NCBI GenBank assembly: GCA_003695725.1
Contig: RFHX01000044.1
Location: 1 to 18,944 of the forward strand
Direction: 5' to 3'
Source: J061 sp003695725 [NCBI: Candidatus Schekmanbacteria bacterium]
GTDB taxonomy: Bacteria > Schekmanbacteria > GWA2-38-11
DNA length: 18,944 nt
The notes beneath the pieces were generated by a model. That model was not told the DNA's origin and did no database searches. It saw only the letters and a list, made by a program, of their open reading frames with translations. Below are positions 15,587-18,944 of this stretch, one piece after another. Position 1 is the first letter of the stretch; each line of letters starts with the position of its first letter. Position numbers and translations under genes: made by a program.

Positions 15587-16648
15587 ATGGAATATAGACG
15601 GTTGGGGCGCACAGGGATAAAAGTATCGGCTATATCATTTGGTGGATTGCCTACTACATTTATGCCAAAAGAAGAAGTAATACCCTTGATTCATACAGCT
15701 ATTGATATGGGAATAAATTATTTCGACCTTGATGAGGGGCCTGCGCAATTTAATGATAAAAATGCATACATTGACAGCGCTTCAAAGATGGGTGAAGTGC
15801 TGAAAGAACGAAGAGACGAAGTATATGTCGGTGTAAAAACGATGAAAAAGAAAAAATCTGAGGTATTGGAAGATATAGACAAAGCGTTGAATTTGATTTT
15901 TAAAGGAAGTTCAAGAGAAGTAATTGATATCTTTCATCTTGCCTTCGTTGATTATGAAGAAAGTTTGAATGAAATAATGGATAGTAACGGCGGGATTGCC
16001 GCCCTTGAAGAAGCAAAGAAACAGGGCTTGATTGACTATACACTTGTTGCAGGACACAACTATCCTATTCTTATTGATGCAATCAAGACAGGGGCCTTTG
16101 ATGTTGTTGAATTTCCATTCAATATTATTGAATATGAGGTTGAAGAAAAGCTTCTTCCCATTGCTCAAAAATACGACATTGGGACGGTGGTGATGAAGCC
16201 CTTCGGAGGCGGCCAATTTGGAGAGGTTGCAGAGGCACAGATGAAATGGCTGTATTCGAAGCCGGTATCGTGCATAATTCCGGGAACAAAAACAATCGAA
16301 GAATTAAAGAAAAATATTGCTGTAGCAGAGTCTAATATTCCTCTTTCTGATGAAGAAAATAACAAACTTTTAGAATTCAGGGAAAGGATGGGCAACAGGT
16401 ATTGCCATAGATGCGGCTATTGTTTGCCTTGCCCTCAAGGTTTACGAATTTTTGGTCTTCTTGATATATTGAATGCAGGTGTATTGAGTTATGAAAAGAA
16501 GAAGATTGCCTATCTTCAAGCCATTGAAAAAGGCACACTTAAACCTGCTTCTGAATGTGTAGCATGCAGGGAATGTGAGTCAAGATGTCCCTACGATTTG
16601 CCAATAGCCGATATGATGAAGGAGATGGTAGATAAATTTGGAATTTAA
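15587..16648 (+). CDS. Aldo/keto reductase with C-terminal ferredoxin-like domain
   Basis: This is a 353-residue fusion. Residues 1 to about 265 are an aldo/keto reductase barrel, with the N-terminus YRRLGRTGIKVSAISFGG, NYFDLDE with Asp47, a Tyr61 candidate (AYIDSASKMGE), Lys84 (VGVKTM) and MKPFGGG. Residues 270-340 hold eight cysteines in two groups: Cys273/276/279/282 (CHRCGYCLPCP) and Cys324/327/330/334 (CVACRECESRCP), enough for two [4Fe-4S] clusters. Members of this subfamily are anaerobe enzymes of unknown substrate in which electrons probably enter through the clusters. Two oddities: there are about ten extra residues before Tyr61, and the usual catalytic His (in a DxxQLH context) is Ala119, with a His two residues earlier (IFHLAF). 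The 3' end overlaps the convergent gene by 4 bases. A GGGGAG site precedes the start. Confidence 0.9.
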   Translation: MEYRRLGRTGIKVSAISFGGLPTTFMPKEEVIPLIHTAIDMGINYFDLDEGPAQFNDKNAYIDSASKMGEVLKERRDEVYVGVKTMKKKKSEVLEDIDKALNLIFKGSSREVIDIFHLAFVDYEESLNEIMDSNGGIAALEEAKKQGLIDYTLVAGHNYPILIDAIKTGAFDVVEFPFNIIEYEVEEKLLPIAQKYDIGTVVMKPFGGGQFGEVAEAQMKWLYSKPVSCIIPGTKTIEELKKNIAVAESNIPLSDEENNKLLEFRERMGNRYCHRCGYCLPCPQGLRIFGLLDILNAGVLSYEKKKIAYLQAIEKGTLKPASECVACRECESRCPYDLPIADMMKEMVDKFGI

Positions 16649-17076
16649 TGTATAAGTGCTTTTAAATTACTCTTTTCAATAAAATCTTCGAATTCATTCA
16701 TATCTTTGCAAATTATATCTGAAAGATACTTTATACACCAATTGATTCCCAGTGGAGAAATGGAAATAACAAATCTTCCTTTCTTCTTTGCCTCCCACAT
16801 TTCTATTGCCGTCCCCATACTTGCTTCAGGCAAATATGCAATAAGTATGTCTGCATTGGATGCAGTTTCCATAAGCTCAAAAAATGTCTTCTTCCCCTTG
16901 TCATCATCATAATTTATAGAGTTGGGATGATTTGAATAGGGACAAATGATTTCTGCATCTTTGTATTTTGCCATTAATATGGTCTTGATTTTTTTTCTGT
17001 AATCCTGTGAATGGATTTTTTTATCAGCAATTGAACCTTGTATAATGCCACCAATAAAAAAAGTTAATTTCTTCAT
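16645..17076 (-). CDS. Nucleoside 2-deoxyribosyltransferase-like protein
   Basis: The 143-residue protein resembles the small Rossmann-like nucleoside 2-deoxyribosyltransferase superfamily. It opens with a strand and glycine turn (TFFIGGIIQGS), has ICPYSNHP at 44-51, and then ADILIAYLPEASMGTAIEMW (75-94). In these enzymes the GTAxE element carries the catalytic glutamate, here Glu92. The family cleaves or swaps N-glycosidic bonds of nucleosides or nucleotides. Many members are uncharacterised and some act in nucleotide hygiene, so the exact substrate is open. The ATG directly follows the stop of the metallophosphoesterase gene (TAAATG) with an AGGA ribosome-binding site, so the two form an operon. 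The short length without an extra domain is normal for the superfamily. Family assignment is moderate. Confidence 0.6.
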   Translation of the reverse strand: MKKLTFFIGGIIQGSIADKKIHSQDYRKKIKTILMAKYKDAEIICPYSNHPNSINYDDDKGKKTFFELMETASNADILIAYLPEASMGTAIEMWEAKKKGRFVISISPLGINWCIKYLSDIICKDMNEFEDFIEKSNLKALIH

Positions 17077-17814
17077 TTATTTTCCTTCAAATAGCCGTTC
17101 TGCAAGATATAAAGGCAATTCCTTCTTTCTAATCTTTTCTGCTGTTTTTTCTACATCATACTCTTCCAAATAGTAGGTGATAAGTTTTTTTTCACTGTCG
17201 AAGACAACAAATGATGCTCTCCAATCCCTGTCTCTTGGCTGTCCCACACTTCCGGGATTTATAAGGTAAATATAGTTTTCTTTCAAATGAAATTTGATTT
17301 TGCTTCCTTCCGAAGGGCTAATATTGGCAGTTGAATATGCCGCTTTAAAATGGGTATGTACAAAAAAGCAGATTTTGATACCAATTTCATAATCTTCAAG
17401 GTAGTTTAGGCACTTTTCGGCTGTAGCTTCTCCAAAGATATATTCATCAGCGTCACGAGGAGAGCCGTGGACACAAAGTATTTCATTGCTTATATTCATT
17501 TTTTCAGGGAGTTGGCACAGAAAATCTCGGTTTTTTTGTGAAAGTTCTCCTCTTGTCCATAAAACAGCTTCACGTGCAACAGGATTAAAAAAAATCGGCT
17601 CCTCAATACCGCACGCAACTCTATCATGATTGCCCATCAGGGAGGGGATTTCTCTTTCCCTGATGATTTCAACACATTCATTTGGATTTGCATTATATCC
17701 AACTATATCGCCGAGGCAGTAGATGCTGTCTGCGTCTATCTTTTCTATTTTTTTCAATACAGATTCAAATGCCTCAAGATTGGAGTGAATATCAGAAATG
17801 ATAGCTATCTTCAT
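17077..17814 (-). CDS. Metallophosphoesterase (calcineurin-like, YfcE/MJ0936-type)
   Basis: I choose ATG 17814, which makes a 245-residue protein beginning MKIAIISDIHSN exactly as in the family. The TTG 20 codons upstream adds an unrelated tail. Metal ligands of the calcineurin-like fold are all visible: DIH (Asp8, His10), GD (35-36, CLGDIVGY), GNHD (61-64), VHGSP (His116), and VHTH (His153, His155) in place of the more usual GHTH. NPGSVGQPRD (186-195) is also diagnostic. Such enzymes hydrolyse phosphodiesters or phosphomonoesters in the cytosol with Mn2+ or similar. The substrate is unknown. It is the upstream gene of the pair with the deoxyribosyltransferase-like gene, which suggests nucleotide-derived substrates. 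No clear promoter or Shine-Dalgarno sequence was found upstream. Confidence 0.9.
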   Translation of the reverse strand: MKIAIISDIHSNLEAFESVLKKIEKIDADSIYCLGDIVGYNANPNECVEIIREREIPSLMGNHDRVACGIEEPIFFNPVAREAVLWTRGELSQKNRDFLCQLPEKMNISNEILCVHGSPRDADEYIFGEATAEKCLNYLEDYEIGIKICFFVHTHFKAAYSTANISPSEGSKIKFHLKENYIYLINPGSVGQPRDRDWRASFVVFDSEKKLITYYLEEYDVEKTAEKIRKKELPLYLAERLFEGK

Positions 17815-18032
17815 TTTATCGCAATCAAATAATAATTTTGAAGTTATCTTATAAAAGATTTTTTGGGTGAACAAGACAAAGTTTCGAGAATTCCACTACC
17901 AATATTTTTATTTCAGGAAAAAGTATTAGAAAAATTATTCTTCTTGACATTGATCTCAAAAGATAAGATAAGGTTGACAAATACCATATAAAATACTCCT
18001 TAAATAGTGTCTAAAAACATCTTTAATATGAA

Positions 18033-18061
18033 TTAGCATTTATTTACCATTTATATATAAA
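18033..18061 (+). promoter_or_regulatory. Candidate promoter of the 139-residue hypothetical gene
   Basis: TTAGCA (18033-18038), a 17-base spacer and TATAAA (18056-18061) fit a sigma70 promoter with 4/6 and 5/6 matches. The predicted start near 18068 gives a leader of about 30 bases before the ATG at 18099. Two TTGACA sequences at 17944 and 17974 lie further upstream without good -10 partners. Confidence 0.4.
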
Positions 18062-18098
18062 AAGAGAGTATTTCAATAAATAAAAAAACGGAGAAAAA

Positions 18099-18518
18099 AT
18101 GAATTTGAAATATATTGATTTTTCATTGAATGAAATTGATATCAATGACAGCGCTGTAAATGAAAAGACAGAAGAAGCAATGAATATTCTTTCTTCAATG
18201 GTCTTTCTCGATATTTCAGAAGCTGCAGGTGAATGCTTCAATGAGAAAATTTTTGAAGTGTCTCGCTCTTTTTTGAGAAGCGCTCTTGAAAAAGAAAAGA
18301 AAAATGCCATCGAGGCAGGAAAGGATGCTTACAAAAGGTTTATCCTTTCTCCATCAGTCAATAAGAAAACTGCAACAATTTTGGCAAACCACTTTTTTAT
18401 TGCGGCATTGTTGAGGAAGGGAAGGGATACTATCGCTGAATTTTCAAATATAGATATGGATAATGAGTTGTGGATGCTTCCTCAAACAGATAAAAACAGA
18501 AACGAAAGAACTCATTGA
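18099..18518 (+). CDS. Hypothetical helical protein
   Basis: I do not recognise this 139-residue protein. It has no signal peptide or membrane span and only one Cys (in GECFNEK). Residues about 20-95 are predicted by eye to be mostly helical, rich in Glu, Lys and Ala (ALEKEKKNAIEAGKDAY). The tail is polar, with WMLPQTDKNRNERTH at the end. A GGAG site at 18090-18093 precedes the ATG, and the reading frame has coding-like composition, so it is probably real. It lies 34 bases before the thioredoxin-fold gene and may share its transcript, which hints at but does not prove a redox-related role. Confidence 0.65.
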   Translation: MNLKYIDFSLNEIDINDSAVNEKTEEAMNILSSMVFLDISEAAGECFNEKIFEVSRSFLRSALEKEKKNAIEAGKDAYKRFILSPSVNKKTATILANHFFIAALLRKGRDTIAEFSNIDMDNELWMLPQTDKNRNERTH

Positions 18519-18552
18519 ACTGTTTCAGCAAAAGGAAATAATGGACTGAAAG

Positions 18553-18944
18553 ATGGCACTTGTTGAATCTATCGATATTCCGCTTGGAAGTCCTATGCCG
18601 CAATTTCAATTGAAAGACCCTTATGGAAAATCCTATAATAGCGAAAATATTGCAGGAGAAAAGGGACTGCTTGTCGTTTTCACCTGCAATCATTGTCCAT
18701 ATGCAAAAGCAATCTGGCCGCGGTTTGTCAAATTGGCAAAAGCTTCAAAAAAGAGGGGCATCAATACAGTAGCCATCAATCCAAACATTCATCCTGATTA
18801 CCCAGAAGACAAACCTGAAATGATGATAAAAAAGATCGAAGAATTGAATATAGATTTTCCATATCTAATAGATGAATCACAAACTGTAGCAAAAGCATTT
18901 GGTGCTCAATGTACTCCAGACATATATCTTTATGATTGGAAATT
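18553..18944 (+). CDS. Thioredoxin/peroxiredoxin-fold protein (3' end cut by window edge)
   Basis: From ATG 18553 the frame stays open to the right edge, giving about 130 residues. The N-terminus [20 protein letters not shown] is typical of AhpC/TSA-redoxin family proteins. [18 protein letters not shown] holds a CxxC pair (Cys-Asn-His-Cys), as in the thioredoxin-family group with [17 protein letters not shown] near the edge is the cis-proline segment (TPD) with an extra Cys. These proteins are thiol oxidoreductases or peroxidase-like; the partner is unknown. About 50 more residues are expected beyond the window. A start at 18541 would hit a stop after two codons. GGACTGAAAG just upstream is a weak ribosome-binding site. 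Confidence 0.88.
   Translation, partial: MALVESIDIPLGSPMPQFQLKDPYGKSYNSENIAGEKGLLVVFTCNHCPYAKAIWPRFVKLAKASKKRGINTVAINPNIHPDYPEDKPEMMIKKIEELNIDFPYLIDESQTVAKAFGAQCTPDIYLYDWK

Noticed and set aside
17944-17979. Two TTGACA boxes 30 bases apart as tandem promoters
   Set aside because: Neither has a good -10 hexamer at 16-18 bases; the better match for the downstream gene is at 18033-18061.
18541-18549. Tiny ORF ATG-GAC-TGA before the redoxin gene
   Set aside because: Two codons only; likely a chance ATG, though its position near a GGAAAT sequence was noted.
1-18944. CRISPR arrays, insertion sequences, tRNA or rRNA genes, and direct repeats
   Set aside because: Reading both strands showed no repeated spacer pattern, no transposase, no terminal repeats and no cloverleaf with a usual T-loop.

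Overview
The window is AT-rich, protein-dense bacterial chromosome with no mobile element, CRISPR array, rRNA or tRNA that I can see. The gene content suggests an anaerobic or microaerophilic diderm bacterium: two radical SAM proteins, the oxygen-sensitive-type queuosine enzyme QueH, an aldo/keto reductase fused to a ferredoxin-like domain, a SecA with a C-terminal zinc motif, and a TPR lipoprotein. I cannot assign a phylum with confidence. Low GC and this gene mix would fit an uncultured or deep-branching lineage.

Left block (1-6046, + strand): secA, truncated at its 5' end by the window edge, is followed by a TPR lipoprotein, a radical SAM/SPASM-like protein with an abnormal cysteine spacing, a PflA-like (COG1313/PflX-type) radical SAM protein, queH, and a small DUF2905 membrane protein. 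The last three overlap by 4 and 1 bases and look translationally coupled.

Centre (6061-10553, - strand): a bifunctional trehalose-6-phosphate synthase/phosphatase lies upstream of a bacterial SLC12-type cation-chloride cotransporter. Together they suggest adaptation to osmotic or ionic stress. The phosphatase half has substitutions in two catalytic motifs. Divergently transcribed from otsAB, behind a good sigma70-type promoter, is an exported TldD-family metalloprotease.

Right-centre (12542-15223, - strand): an alanine dehydrogenase-family gene, an acetyl-CoA hydrolase/transferase-family gene and a small DUF3343 gene form a tight operon. It is read from a near-consensus promoter whose -10 box ends only 7 bases before the first ATG, which predicts a leaderless mRNA. 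This operon could link amino-acid or 2-oxoacid redox chemistry to CoA-ester exchange.

Right end (15587-18944): an aldo/keto reductase-ferredoxin fusion (+) runs tail to tail into a two-gene (-) operon of a metallophosphoesterase and a nucleoside 2-deoxyribosyltransferase-like protein. Then come an unrecognised 139-residue helical protein (+) and a thioredoxin/peroxiredoxin-fold protein (+) that runs off the right edge.

Most of the window is housekeeping or metabolic. I did not find a clear new multi-gene system. The best leads are the CX3CX1C radical SAM motif, the leaderless ald-type promoter, the altered trehalose phosphatase site, the exported lone TldD, and the MPE/NDT-like gene pair.
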